Source: Maribacter caenipelagi (lineage in GTDB: Bacteria > Bacteroidota > Bacteroidia > Flavobacteriales > Flavobacteriaceae). From it: a stretch of 64,000 nucleotides of DNA. Positions 17,643-26,872 of this stretch are shown here, piece by piece. The stretch's first letter is position 1; every line of letters starts with the position of its first letter. The notes beneath the pieces were generated by a model. The model was not told where the DNA came from. It was given only the letters and a program-made list of their open reading frames with translations, and searched no databases. Made by a program: the position numbers and the translations under genes. The DNA lies in contig NZ_SNZW01000014.1 of assembly GCF_004364175.1 (NCBI RefSeq), positions 495,656-559,655 of the forward strand, read 5' to 3'.

Positions 17643-18128
17643 ACCCACCCCTAACCCCTCCCTGGAGGGGAATGGTTAGTGCGTGTGATAAATCATTACT
17701 GAGGAAACAAACTCAGTGACATTAGATTCTAAATTCGACAAAAGCTCGCAAAAAAACGTATCCATCCCCTCCAAGGAGGGGAATGTTTAGTTGCTTTATT
17801 CGACCCAATTCATAGAATGATTCTTGTAAATTAATATTTAAAAAACGCTAAATACGCACAAACAACACGTATTCCTCCCCTCCAAGGAGGGGAATGTGTA
17901 GTTGCTTTATTCGAACCAATTCATAGAATGATTCTTGTAAATTAATATTTAAAAAACGCTAAATACGCACAAACAACACGTATTCCTCCCCTCCCAGGAG
18001 GGGAATATTTAGTTGCTTTATTCGACCCATTTCATAGAATGATTCTTGTAACTTAAGACTTAAAAAACACTAGAAACTCACAAATAACACGTATTTCTCC
18101 CCTCCCGGGAGGGGATTAAGGGGTGGGT
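17643..18128. repeat. palindrome-punctuated repeat array, unit 1
   Basis: Five 16-bp palindromes of the form CCCCTCCnnnGGAGGGG or close to it start at 17655, 17766, 17877, 17988 and 18099, exactly 111 bp apart. The four 95-bp spacers are one of type A (17671-17765) and three of type B (17782-17876, 17893-17987, 18004-18098). The left end ACCCACCCCTAA and right end GGGGATTAAGGGGTGGGT form an imperfect terminal inverted repeat, as in REPIN/MITE-like elements. It sits between convergent genes. Not CRISPR, since the spacers are themselves repeated. Confidence 0.9.
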
Positions 18129-18233
18129 AATACGAATGGTGAATTACTCTAAAAAGGTAAAAAACTATTGAAGTTCAACTGGAGATTGACCCTCAATTAG
18201 TTACCAATTACATGTGAAATAGTACAAGCAAAA

Positions 18234-18836
18234 ACCCACCCCTAGCCCCTCCCTAGAGGGGAATAGCAAGTGCCTATGACAAATCATTATCATGGAAACC
18301 AACTCGGTAACCTATAAAGCTAAATTCAACAAAAGTTCACAATCAAAAACGTAAACCTCCCCTCCCAGGAGGGGAATGTTTAATTGCTTTATTCGACCCA
18401 TTTCATAGAATGATTCTTGTAACTTAAGACTTAAAAAACACTAGAAACTCACAAATAACAAGTATTTCTCCCCTCCCTAGAGGGGAATAGCAAGTGCCTG
18501 TGACAAATCATTATCATGGAAACCAACTCGGTAACCTATAAAGCTAAATTCGACAAAAGCTCGCAATCAAAAACGTAAACCTCCCCTCCCAAGAGGGGAA
18601 TATTTAGTTGCTTTATTCGACCCATTTCATAGAATGATTCTTGTAACTTAAGACTTAAAAAACACTAGAAACTCACAAATAACAAGTATTTCTCCCCTCC
18701 CTAGAGGGGAATAGCAAGTGCCTGTGACAAATCATTATCATGGAAACCAACTCGGTAACCTATAAAGCTAAATTCGACAAAAGCTCGCAATCAAAAACGT
18801 AAACCTCCCCTCCCATGAGGGGATTAAGGAGTGGGT
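18234..18836. repeat. palindrome-punctuated repeat array, unit 2
   Basis: Six palindromes start at 18246, 18359, 18470, 18583, 18694 and 18807. Spacers alternate strictly: A (97 bp), B (95 bp), A, B, A, so periods are 113 and 111 bp. The termini are the same as in unit 1 (ACCCACCCCTAG left, GGGGATTAAGGAGTGGGT right). The 105 bp between the two units (18129-18233) contain right- and left-flank sequence and otherwise nothing recognisable. The nearly identical A and B copies indicate recent amplification. Confidence 0.9.
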
Positions 18837-18876
18837 AATACGGATGGTGAATCAACCTACTAGTTTACTCGCAAAC

Positions 18877-19860
18877 CTACAAACCCTTATAAACCTTCAA
18901 CACATTCTCTATTTTGGCTTCGGTTTCTTCATCTATATTTTGATGTTCAGGGTTTTCTAATAACCACTTTATTGTCCTTTTAATTCCTTCCGAAAAGGGA
19001 ATAGTGGCCTTGAAACCGGGTACAAAGGTTTTTATTTTAGTATTATCGAACAAAACACTTTCTGCCTTATCTGCTAATAACGTTCCTGTAAACGAGGGTT
19101 CTATTTTACAGATAAAATCAGACGCTATATGCACTACTTTTGCTTCTTCCCCTAAAGCATCTGCCAAAATCTTATAAATCATATTCCAAGTCAACACCTC
19201 ATCAGATGTGATATGAAAAGCGTGTCCTATAGCAGTTTGTAATCCTAACAATCCCACAAATCCTTTTGCAAAATCATCTGAATGTGTCACTGTCCATAAT
19301 GAAGTTCCATCGCCATGTATTATAATTTCCTTACCATCCAAGATTCGCTGTGCAGTATTGAATTTATTGAATCCGCCAATGGCAATCGGTATAACGGTGT
19401 CATAGGTCAAGGAAGGTCGCACAATGGTAATCGGGAATCCTTCTTCTCTATACGCCTTCTGTAATCGATCTTCACACTGAATTTTACCTTGTGAATAATC
19501 CCAAAGATTATTGTGCAACGGAGTAGATTCGATAATCACCGGATAACTTAATGGCGTTTGGTAGCACGATGCCGAACTTATAAAGATGTATTGCTTGGTC
19601 TTCCCCTTAAACAGCTCAATATCGCGTTCTATATCATCGGGAGTAAAAGCTATCCAGTTCACCACCACATCCCACTCGTGCTTTTTCAATTCCGTTAGCT
19701 CATGAGGCTTATTGATATCTCCTATAATACTATGCGCGCCTTCAATTTCAACCTTGGCTTTTCCCCTATTCAATAGGTACAGATCCATTCCTTTGGCTAC
19801 AGCCAATCTACTACTTGGTGTACTGATATTTCCTGTTCCTCCTATAAATAATACCTTCAT
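18877..19860 (-). CDS. NAD-dependent epimerase/dehydratase family protein (extended SDR)
   Basis: 327 residues. The N-terminal Rossmann motif GGTGNIS (7-13) and the active-site YxxxK pair Y122/K126 (YSQGK) place it in the extended/atypical SDR group. An upstream ISSAS (94-98) supplies the catalytic Ser. Overall it resembles the CSP41-like nucleoside-diphosphate-sugar epimerase family seen in many Bacteroidota. The substrate is not known. Cytoplasmic. It is downstream of the VOC gene with a 38-bp gap, probably one transcript, and convergent with the M28 gene across the repeat array. Confidence 0.85.
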   Translation of the reverse strand: MKVLFIGGTGNISTPSSRLAVAKGMDLYLLNRGKAKVEIEGAHSIIGDINKPHELTELKKHEWDVVVNWIAFTPDDIERDIELFKGKTKQYIFISSASCYQTPLSYPVIIESTPLHNNLWDYSQGKIQCEDRLQKAYREEGFPITIVRPSLTYDTVIPIAIGGFNKFNTAQRILDGKEIIIHGDGTSLWTVTHSDDFAKGFVGLLGLQTAIGHAFHITSDEVLTWNMIYKILADALGEEAKVVHIASDFICKIEPSFTGTLLADKAESVLFDNTKIKTFVPGFKATIPFSEGIKRTIKWLLENPEHQNIDEETEAKIENVLKVYKGL

Positions 19861-19898
19861 TTTTATATTTTAATTCTGATAATCAATTAAATAACAAG

Positions 19899-20279
19899 CT
19901 ACACATCTCTGTAAAATGTTAATCCGTTTTTGAATGGGTCGTAAAAAGCAAACTCGCGCGTGCCCCAAGCTGTTTCCCGTAATAACGTATGGGCATGAAA
20001 AACATCTACCCTAGAAAATTCATTGTATAAGGCTTCGATATTTTGCGCAACAATACGTAACAATGGTCTGTCCATTTCTACATCCCACATTTTTTTATCA
20101 TGCCATTGCAAATGAATTTCTATATCATCCCTTAAAATACCTGCGTATTTAGGGTTCTTTGCATCATCGGCAAAAGCAATTCTAAAGCCCAATCTATTCA
20201 CATAAAAGTCTAATGCCTCAACAACATCCCATACCGGCAGTACAGGGTGAATTTGATGTAAAAAGCCTTTTTCTTCCAT
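19899..20279 (-). CDS. VOC superfamily protein (glyoxalase/bleomycin-resistance fold)
   Basis: 126 residues from ATG 20279. An in-frame TTG five codons upstream was rejected. One complete VOC module is visible: the start HPVLPVWDVVEALDFY, RLGFRIAFADD, a central IEIHLQW strand, and a C-terminal EFAFYDPFKNGLTFY where the glyoxalase-like Asp/Glu ligands lie. This matches small bleomycin-resistance-like VOC proteins that bind small molecules or metals. The real ligand is unknown. First gene of a two-gene minus-strand unit with the SDR. Confidence 0.8.
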   Translation of the reverse strand: MEEKGFLHQIHPVLPVWDVVEALDFYVNRLGFRIAFADDAKNPKYAGILRDDIEIHLQWHDKKMWDVEMDRPLLRIVAQNIEALYNEFSRVDVFHAHTLLRETAWGTREFAFYDPFKNGLTFYRDV

Positions 20280-20418
20280 ATTGTGAAAATACAAAAAGTC
20301 TAAGGCAAAACTTCTAAGAAAATGTTATTTCCTACGGGTTCGAATTAGCTTATCAAGCTATTAAATTACTACTATTATCATTATCTTCATACCTACATTT
20401 CAAACCAAAAACAACACC

Positions 20419-22446
20419 ATGAAAATTCTCTTGAAAACGCTTATTTTTCTGCTGTTTACAACAGTGGGCACTGCTCAAGTATCTTCTAACCTTGAGCTTA
20501 CCGATATTTTTAATATGGAATATGTTTCTGACCCTCAGATTTCTCCTGATGGAAGTAAAATTATCTACGTTAGAAATTTTAAGGATATTATGACCGATAG
20601 AAATTTATCGAATCTTTGGATCATAAATTTCGACGGTACGCAAAACAGACCTTTAACGACCGGTAACCAGAACGACTACTACCCACGTTGGTCGCATGAC
20701 GGTAAAAAAATCATCTTTAAATCGAACAAAGAAGATGAAAAAATGAAATTGTATCTCATGTGGATGGACACAAAGGAGATTGCCCCGTTGACCAATACTC
20801 CAAAAACACCTGGTGCTATAAGTTGGTCTAATGATGACCGTTACTTAGCTTTTACCATTTTTGTACCAGAGGCTGAACAGTCTATTGTAAAACTACCGGC
20901 AAAACCAGAAGGCGCAAAGTGGAATAAACCGCCAACCTATATAGACAAACTAAATTATAGAGGTGACGGACAAGGTTACATTAAAGGCGGACACGATCAA
21001 ATTTTCACCTTATCTATTGATGGTGGTACTCCAAAACAATTAACGACAACATCGTTTGACCATGGCGCCCCTGTTTGGAGCAAAGATGATAAATCGCTTT
21101 ATTTCTCGGCAAACTTTAACCCCGATGAGGATTTTGAGCCTGCAAATAGTGAGGTTTATACCTTAGATATAGCATCTGCCAAAGTTTCGGCTTTAACGTC
21201 TAGATATGGACCTGATAATTCCCCAAAAGTATCTCCTGATGGAAAAATGATTGCCTACACCGGTACCGATGATAAGTTGCAAGGGTACCAGATTACAAAC
21301 CTTTATGTGATGAATATGGATGGTAGCAACTCAAAGTTAATTTCGGGAGATTTTGATCGAGATATTGCCAATGTACAATGGGCAAATGATGGTAAAGGTC
21401 TTTATTTTCAGTATGATACGGAAGGGGCTACGAAAATAGGGCATATTACACTAAATGGAAAAGTGACTACCCTTGTTGAAGGACTTGGCGGATTATCATT
21501 AGGCAGACCATATAACGCTGGAGATTTCACGGTTTCTAACAATTCAAAATTTGCTTATACTTTAGGTAATACTGAACACCCATCTGACCTTGGAGCTGCC
21601 GATAAAAAAGGGTCTAAAAGACTGACTTTTGTAAACGATGATCTTTTCTCATTTAGAGATTTAGGCAAAACCGAAGAAATTTGGTGGGAATCATCTTTTG
21701 ACCAGAAGAAAATTCAAGGTTGGGTGGTGACTCCGCCAAACTTTGACCCAAATAAGAAATACCCATTTATTCTTGAAATTCATGGCGGACCATTTACTAG
21801 CTACGGTTCTGTATATAGTGCAGAAATACAGGCATACGCTGCGGCAGGCTATGTAGTTCTTTATAGTAACCCACGTGGTAGTACCAGCTACGGAGCGGAA
21901 TTTGGTAATCTTATTCACCACGACTACCCTAATCATGATTATGAAGATCTTATGAGCGGTGTTGATGCCGTAATTGAAAAAGGGTATGTAGATACCGATA
22001 ATTTATATGTCACCGGTGGTAGTGGCGGCGGAGTATTAACTGCTTGGATCGTTGGTAAAACAGACCGATTTAAAGCTGCCGTAGTTGCAAAACCTGTTAT
22101 CAACTGGACAAGTTTTGTACTATATGCCGATGGTGCCGCATTTTTCTCAAAATACTGGTTCGGTAAAAAACCTTGGGAAGACCCAGAAAACTATTTTAGA
22201 CGTTCTCCGTTAATGTATGTTGCCAATGTTACTACACCAACAATGCTGTTAACGGGTGAAGAAGATTACAGAACACCTATAGCGGAATCTGAACAATTCT
22301 ATACCGCATTAAAGTTAGAAGGTGTTGAAACCGCTATGGTTCGTATACCTGGTGCGGGACACGGTATTGCGAACCGACCTAGTAATTTGGTCGCTAAAAT
22401 TGCAAGTGTTCTCGCTTGGTTTGAAAAATATAAAGATGCAGAATAG
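20419..22446 (+). CDS. S9 family serine peptidase (prolyl oligopeptidase/acylaminoacyl-peptidase type), exported
   Basis: 675 residues. Signal peptide 1-20, then a beta-propeller with TolB/PD40-like repeats such as DPQISPDGSKI and DNSPKVSPDGKM (about 30-380), then an alpha/beta hydrolase domain (about 430-675). The catalytic triad is S535 in GGSGGG, D616 in EEDYRTP and H648 in AGHGI. The family cleaves oligopeptides, often after Pro or at acylated N-termini, and the propeller restricts substrate size. The next gene starts 1 nt after the stop, so the two are translationally coupled. Confidence 0.9.
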   Translation: MKILLKTLIFLLFTTVGTAQVSSNLELTDIFNMEYVSDPQISPDGSKIIYVRNFKDIMTDRNLSNLWIINFDGTQNRPLTTGNQNDYYPRWSHDGKKIIFKSNKEDEKMKLYLMWMDTKEIAPLTNTPKTPGAISWSNDDRYLAFTIFVPEAEQSIVKLPAKPEGAKWNKPPTYIDKLNYRGDGQGYIKGGHDQIFTLSIDGGTPKQLTTTSFDHGAPVWSKDDKSLYFSANFNPDEDFEPANSEVYTLDIASAKVSALTSRYGPDNSPKVSPDGKMIAYTGTDDKLQGYQITNLYVMNMDGSNSKLISGDFDRDIANVQWANDGKGLYFQYDTEGATKIGHITLNGKVTTLVEGLGGLSLGRPYNAGDFTVSNNSKFAYTLGNTEHPSDLGAADKKGSKRLTFVNDDLFSFRDLGKTEEIWWESSFDQKKIQGWVVTPPNFDPNKKYPFILEIHGGPFTSYGSVYSAEIQAYAAAGYVVLYSNPRGSTSYGAEFGNLIHHDYPNHDYEDLMSGVDAVIEKGYVDTDNLYVTGGSGGGVLTAWIVGKTDRFKAAVVAKPVINWTSFVLYADGAAFFSKYWFGKKPWEDPENYFRRSPLMYVANVTTPTMLLTGEEDYRTPIAESEQFYTALKLEGVETAMVRIPGAGHGIANRPSNLVAKIASVLAWFEKYKDAE

Positions 22447-22447
22447 C

Positions 22448-23284
22448 ATGAAAAAATTGGTTTTTGTTCTAACATTTTTCATCTCAACAGCTATACTTTA
22501 TAGTCAAGAAATAGCTGTTTTGACCTATAATATTAAATATGACAATGTTAATGACACGGTGAATAATTGGAATGATCGTAAAGTTGACATGGTTAAACTC
22601 TTAAAGCATTACAACCCAGGTATTATCGGGATGCAAGAGGTGCTACACCATCAATTGACGTATTTAGATGAACAACTTTCTGACTATAACCATATTGGTG
22701 TTGGGCGTGATGATGGGAAAGAAAAAGGAGAGTACTCCCCTATTCTATTTAATGCTAACAAATTTAAGCTCTTACAGAGTGAAACATTTTGGCTTTCTGA
22801 GACCCCTTACGAAATATCGGTTGGTTGGGACGCTTCTATGGAGCGTATTTGTACGTACGGTTTGTTTGAAGATGTAGCAACTAAAAAACAATTCTTGGTT
22901 TTCAATACGCATTTTGATCATATAGGCACTGTAACTCGTGAGAAATCTGCCGAACTCATTATCTCCAAAATAAACGAGGTCAATAGCGATAAGCTTCCAG
23001 TGGTATTAATGGGAGATTTAAATTTAAATCCCTCCACAAAACCTATTCAATTCTTACAGAATGCCCTAACGGATGGTCAACGTAGTACAAAAAAACCGTT
23101 CTACGGACCGTCAGGAACATTTAGCGGATTTGACCAAAACCGAGTATTGTCTAACCGAATAGACTACATATTTGTGGAGAATTTTGAAGTTTTAGAATAT
23201 ATTCATATTGATGATAGAATGGAAAACAACAAACACATTTCTGATCATTTGCCTGTATTTGCACGATTGGTTATAGCTAAATAG
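22448..23284 (+). CDS. endonuclease/exonuclease/phosphatase family protein, exported
   Basis: 278 residues from ATG 22448. Longer upstream frames overlap the S9 gene and lack a signal peptide, so I use the ATG that gives one (1-20). The EEP fold motifs appear in order: LTYNIKYDN, GMQEV, NTHFDH, MGDLNLNPS, NRIDYIF and ISDHLPV, holding the metal-binding Glu, the Asp/Asn pair and the final Asp-His. Secreted members hydrolyse phosphodiesters or phosphomonoesters of lipids, sugars or nucleic acids. The substrate cannot be told. It ends before a strong bidirectional terminator. Confidence 0.87.
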   Translation: MKKLVFVLTFFISTAILYSQEIAVLTYNIKYDNVNDTVNNWNDRKVDMVKLLKHYNPGIIGMQEVLHHQLTYLDEQLSDYNHIGVGRDDGKEKGEYSPILFNANKFKLLQSETFWLSETPYEISVGWDASMERICTYGLFEDVATKKQFLVFNTHFDHIGTVTREKSAELIISKINEVNSDKLPVVLMGDLNLNPSTKPIQFLQNALTDGQRSTKKPFYGPSGTFSGFDQNRVLSNRIDYIFVENFEVLEYIHIDDRMENNKHISDHLPVFARLVIAK

Positions 23285-23311
23285 TAGCTTGCCTATTTTT
23301 ACTGAAGTCAT

Positions 23312-23351
23312 AAAAAAAATCCCGATTGTGTTTTACAATCGGGATTTTTTG
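23312..23351. terminator. bidirectional rho-independent terminator
   Basis: ATCCCGATTGT (23319-23329) and ACAATCGGGAT (23335-23345) form a perfect 11-bp stem with a 5-nt loop, preceded by A8 and followed by T6. It serves both converging genes. Confidence 0.92.
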
Positions 23352-23371
23352 TTTCAAGACAACTTTTATAT

Positions 23372-24205
23372 CTATTTCTTTAAAAATGAAATCAATATTT
23401 CATTTAACTCATCTGGGTGAGTCACATTTAGTCCGTGTGGCGCACCTTCAATAACCTCATAGGTACTGTATTTAATACCCTCATGTGCTTGTTTTGCTGA
23501 AGTTTCGATTGGTACGGTTGCATCGGCATCTCCATGCACTATTAAAGTCGGTATGGTTACGTTTTTAAGCTCTGGTCTAAAATCTGTATGCATCCATGCT
23601 AGCGCAGCTTGTATCGTTGCTCTTGGTGATGCAAAGGAAGCTATGGTGAAATCATAATCTAATTGCGCCTGACTTATTCTTTTTCCCTTATTTTCCTCAA
23701 AGTTGTAGAATCCTTTACTAAACTCTTTTAAGAACCCAACTCTATCTTTTTGCAGCGCATCAATAATACCATCTAACGCTTCTTCTGGTACTCCTGCTGG
23801 GTTATCTGGTTTCTGTTTTACCAGTGGTATTATTGAACTAATTAAAGCTGCTTTGACAATTCTACTAGAACCGTAGTCGGTTAAATAACGAACTACTTCT
23901 CCGCCTCCCATTGAAAAACCGACAATAACCGCATCTTTCAAATCGAGCTCTTCGATGATTGCATTTAAATCACTCGCTAAGGCAGAATAATCATACGAAT
24001 CCCAAGGTGAAGATGATGTTCCAAAACCTCTACGGTCGTATGATATACAACGAAAACCTTCCTCGACAATTTTCCAAACTTGTTGTTCCCAAGACTTACG
24101 ACTTAAAGGCCACCCGTGAATTAAAATTACCGGTTGTCCGCTTCCATAATCCTCGTAGAATATATCTACTTGTTCTTTTGCTTTTGTATTTGTTATAAAG
24201 GGCAT
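23372..24205 (-). CDS. alpha/beta hydrolase, cofactor-free haloperoxidase/esterase type
   Basis: 277 residues. The nucleophile elbow GFSMGG holds S98, the acid is D228 (HGDADATVP) and the base H257 (PHGLN). The oxyanion-loop HGWPLS (30-35) and YDRRGFG (56-62) are signatures of the chloroperoxidase/arylesterase subgroup. Such enzymes hydrolyse esters or lactones and can perhydrolyse acetate. Cytoplasmic, with no signal peptide. Monocistronic, convergent with the EEP gene and divergent from the PaiB-like gene. Confidence 0.88.
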   Translation of the reverse strand: MPFITNTKAKEQVDIFYEDYGSGQPVILIHGWPLSRKSWEQQVWKIVEEGFRCISYDRRGFGTSSSPWDSYDYSALASDLNAIIEELDLKDAVIVGFSMGGGEVVRYLTDYGSSRIVKAALISSIIPLVKQKPDNPAGVPEEALDGIIDALQKDRVGFLKEFSKGFYNFEENKGKRISQAQLDYDFTIASFASPRATIQAALAWMHTDFRPELKNVTIPTLIVHGDADATVPIETSAKQAHEGIKYSTYEVIEGAPHGLNVTHPDELNEILISFLKK

Positions 24206-24276
24206 ATTCTTATTTTAAAATTCCTTTTCAAGATAATAAGGATTTAATAATTTATGTAGCACTAAACATTAAATAA

Positions 24277-24308
24277 TTGGTTCTAAAAATAATTACTTAA
24301 TACCTTTA
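24277..24308 (+). promoter_or_regulatory. candidate promoter TTG-N21-TACCTTTA
   Basis: TTG at 24277-24279, a 21-nt spacer, then TACCTTTA at 24301-24308, one base off the Bacteroidota -7 consensus. The PaiB-like gene starts 23 nt further on. Confidence 0.45.
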
Positions 24309-24331
24309 CATTTACCTAAAAACCAGAGAAC

Positions 24332-24940
24332 ATGTTTATTCCTGAGCATTATCAAAACAACGACATTAAAGAGATTCATAACTTCTTGAAAGAAAATAGT
24401 TTCGGTATACTTATTAATACTATTAAGGGGAAACCTTGGGGTACACACATTCCTTTAGAACTATCTAAGAATTCGGATAATAAAGATGTACTTGTTGGGC
24501 ATATTGCCAAGGCGAATTTGCAAAGTAAAAACTTGGTAGATGGCGATGAGGTATTGTGTATTTTTAATGGTCCGCACAGTTATATTTCTTCCTCTTGGTA
24601 TCAACATGAAGAAGTCCCGACCTGGAATTATATTGCTGTTCATGTTTATGGTACCGTAAAAATTCAAACTTCGGAAGAATTGCTGACCGCTTTACATGAT
24701 TTAGTAGATAAATATGAGCAACAATCTGAACATCCTATTTCATTAAACGATATGTCTAAAAAAACGATGAGACAAGTAAATGGTATCACAGGATTCGAAA
24801 TTGAAATCAAAGATATACAGGCTGTAAACAAACTGTCACAAGGCAGAAGTCATGACCATCCAAAAATTATATCTGAACTAGAAAAACAAGGTTCGTCTGA
24901 GAAAGCAGTAGCAGAAGAGATGAAAAAACGGATGCCTTAA
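24332..24940 (+). CDS. FMN-binding negative transcriptional regulator, PaiB family
   Basis: 202 residues with a split-barrel FMN-binding fold. Family signatures are the N-terminal MFIPEHY, the FMN-contact region FNGPHSYISSSWY (about 89-101), the VPTWNY (105-110) motif and the late KLSQGR. B. subtilis PaiB is linked to repression of sporulation and protease genes, but most members are uncharacterised and may be flavin or haem enzymes. Cytoplasmic. It has its own promoter candidate. The following CIA30 gene is on the same strand after a 103-bp gap. Family call is sound; regulation of DNA is not shown by any HTH here. Confidence 0.85.
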   Translation: MFIPEHYQNNDIKEIHNFLKENSFGILINTIKGKPWGTHIPLELSKNSDNKDVLVGHIAKANLQSKNLVDGDEVLCIFNGPHSYISSSWYQHEEVPTWNYIAVHVYGTVKIQTSEELLTALHDLVDKYEQQSEHPISLNDMSKKTMRQVNGITGFEIEIKDIQAVNKLSQGRSHDHPKIISELEKQGSSEKAVAEEMKKRMP

Positions 24941-25043
24941 TTGTTGCGCATATCAGTTAAAATAAATATGGTTAGAGTGTTTTGATTACCTTCTTTACCC
25001 CTAATATTAATCGCATTAGCATACCCTATAAACTCTATATATT

Positions 25044-25538
25044 ATGAGCGAATTAAAATCTATTTTTGAATTCAATGAAAAGTCCAACATCAAACAATGG
25101 CATATTGTCAATGATGATGTTATGGGCGGTCTATCAATGGGGCTTATACAAATCAACCCACAAGGTAATGGTGTTTTCAGCGGACATGTTTCTTTAGAAA
25201 ACAATGGCGGATTTTGCCTTGTTAGACATGATTTAGAACGCATACCTGTAGATGCTTTTTATGCTTTTGTAATTCGAATTAAGGGAGATGGAAAAAAATA
25301 TGCTTTCCGCTGCAAATCTGGCGAGCATCAACGGCATACATATAGCTATGATTTTAAGTCTAGTAAAAAATGGCAAACTATAGAAATTCCGTTTACTGAG
25401 ATGGAAGCTGTCTTTAGGGGTGAAGAATTAAAACTGCCCAACTATCATGGCGATTTTCTAGCACAAATTGCCATCATCATTAAAAACGGTATTGAAGAAG
25501 ACTTTACCCTCGAAATTGAGAGCATATATATAAAATAA
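25044..25538 (+). CDS. CIA30 family protein (complex I intermediate-associated protein 30 fold)
   Basis: 164 residues forming one CIA30 beta-jelly-roll domain. The hallmark NDDVMGGLSMG is at about 25-35, followed by FSGHVSLENNGGF, the AFVIRIKGDGKKY strand and late contacts around EIESIYIK. The mitochondrial homologue assists complex I assembly; bacterial single-domain versions have no established role and may bind carbohydrate. No signal peptide. It ends just before a bidirectional terminator shared with the alcohol dehydrogenase. Confidence 0.85.
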   Translation: MSELKSIFEFNEKSNIKQWHIVNDDVMGGLSMGLIQINPQGNGVFSGHVSLENNGGFCLVRHDLERIPVDAFYAFVIRIKGDGKKYAFRCKSGEHQRHTYSYDFKSSKKWQTIEIPFTEMEAVFRGEELKLPNYHGDFLAQIAIIIKNGIEEDFTLEIESIYIK

Positions 25539-25566
25539 AAAAGAGCCATATAAATATGGCTCTTTT
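25539..25566. terminator. bidirectional rho-independent terminator
   Basis: AAAAGAGCCATA (25539-25550) pairs perfectly with TATGGCTCTTTT (25555-25566) around a 4-nt loop, between convergent genes. Confidence 0.92.
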
Positions 25567-25586
25567 CAATTACCAACTTCTATAAC

Positions 25587-26639
25587 TTAACTGTTTTTCA
25601 AAGACTTCATATCAATAACAAATCTGTATTTTACATCAGATTTTTTCAATCTATCATAAGCTTCGTTAATATTCTGAATATCAATCATTTCTATATCTGA
25701 AACGACATTATGCTCACCACAGAAATCTAACATTTCTTGTGTCTCTTTTAATCCACCAATAAGAGAACCTGCAATACTCTTTCTTCCCATAATCAAACTA
25801 CCGCCATGTAATGGGTCTAAAGGTTCTACTGCACCTACAATAACCATAGTGGCATCTCTTTTCAATAATGATGCATACGGATTCATATCATGCCCTACCG
25901 GAATTGTATTCAATAAGAAATCGAATGAATTTGCATGCGCTTTCATCTGAGCCTCATCTTTAGAGATTAAAACTTCATCTGCACCCAATTTTTTGGCATC
26001 TTCACTTTTCGATGGAGAAGTAGTTATCATAACGGTATGTGCGCCCATGGCATGTGCAAATTTAATACCCATATGACCTAGACCACCTAAACCGATTACA
26101 CCTACTTTATCTCCTTCTTTTACACCCCAATGCGCTAATGGAGAATAGGTGGTTATACCTGCACAAAGTAATGGGGCTGCTGCTTTTGGATCTAAATTTT
26201 CTGGAACTTTTAATACAAAATCTTTATTTACTGTTACACTTTCAGAATATCCACCGAAAGTATGACCGCCTAAATGTTTGTCTTTACTATTATAAGTAAA
26301 CGTTGCACCATTCTCACAAAATTGTTCTAAGTCATCTTTACATGCGCTACAAGTTTGACATGAATCTACCAAACAACCAACACCAACTAAATCTCCTACT
26401 TTAAACTTCGTTACGCCAGCACCGACTTCTAAAACCTTACCGATGATTTCATGACCAGGAACTACTGGATATACCGAATTTTTCCAATCGTTTTGTACTT
26501 GATGTAAATCGCTATGACATACTCCACAATACAGAATATCAATTTTTACATCATCTTTTAAAGTATCTCTTCTTTCTATTACAAGCGGCTTCAAACTTGC
26601 ATCTTTGTTATCTGCTGCGTAAGCTTTTATCTTAGTCAT
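25587..26639 (-). CDS. zinc-dependent alcohol dehydrogenase, NADP cinnamyl-alcohol/YahK type
   Basis: 350 residues of the medium-chain dehydrogenase/reductase family. Catalytic zinc ligands are C41 (GVCHSD), H63/E64 (GHE) and C159. Structural zinc cysteines are C94, C97, C100 and C108. The nucleotide-binding GLGGLGHMG runs over 183-191. It should interconvert aldehydes and primary alcohols in the cytoplasm, often in aldehyde detoxification. It is transcribed away from the DoxX gene. The 233-bp divergent region holds a perfect 14-bp palindrome that may control one or both. Confidence 0.92.
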   Translation of the reverse strand: MTKIKAYAADNKDASLKPLVIERRDTLKDDVKIDILYCGVCHSDLHQVQNDWKNSVYPVVPGHEIIGKVLEVGAGVTKFKVGDLVGVGCLVDSCQTCSACKDDLEQFCENGATFTYNSKDKHLGGHTFGGYSESVTVNKDFVLKVPENLDPKAAAPLLCAGITTYSPLAHWGVKEGDKVGVIGLGGLGHMGIKFAHAMGAHTVMITTSPSKSEDAKKLGADEVLISKDEAQMKAHANSFDFLLNTIPVGHDMNPYASLLKRDATMVIVGAVEPLDPLHGGSLIMGRKSIAGSLIGGLKETQEMLDFCGEHNVVSDIEMIDIQNINEAYDRLKKSDVKYRFVIDMKSLKNS

Positions 26640-26808
26640 AATTATTTCTTTTTGAAAACCAAAGGTACACTTAAGCCCCCTAAACTATTGACTCTAAAAA
26701 GCTTTAACCCAATTTTAACGAACTACGATAAATTAGATTTATCAGGTTAAAATTAAATAGGATATGAACCATCTATAAAATTAAAAATTAAAACAGTATT
26801 ATTAATTC

Positions 26809-26822
26809 ATGATAATTATCAT
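26809..26822. promoter_or_regulatory. perfect palindrome ATGATAATTATCAT, candidate operator
   Basis: A 14-bp self-complementary site in the divergent region between the alcohol dehydrogenase and DoxX genes. Shortly downstream, TAGGT (26851-26855) and ACCTA (26863-26867) form a second small dyad just before the DoxX ATG. Confidence 0.4.
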
Positions 26823-26872
26823 ACCTAAAATAAATTCTTTTGTTTAAGTTTAGGTAACAATAACCTACTGCT

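Noticed and set aside
17643..18836. CRISPR array
   Set aside because: The regularly spaced palindromes invite this call, but the 'spacers' are only two recurring sequences, the repeat is 16 bp, and no cas genes are present.
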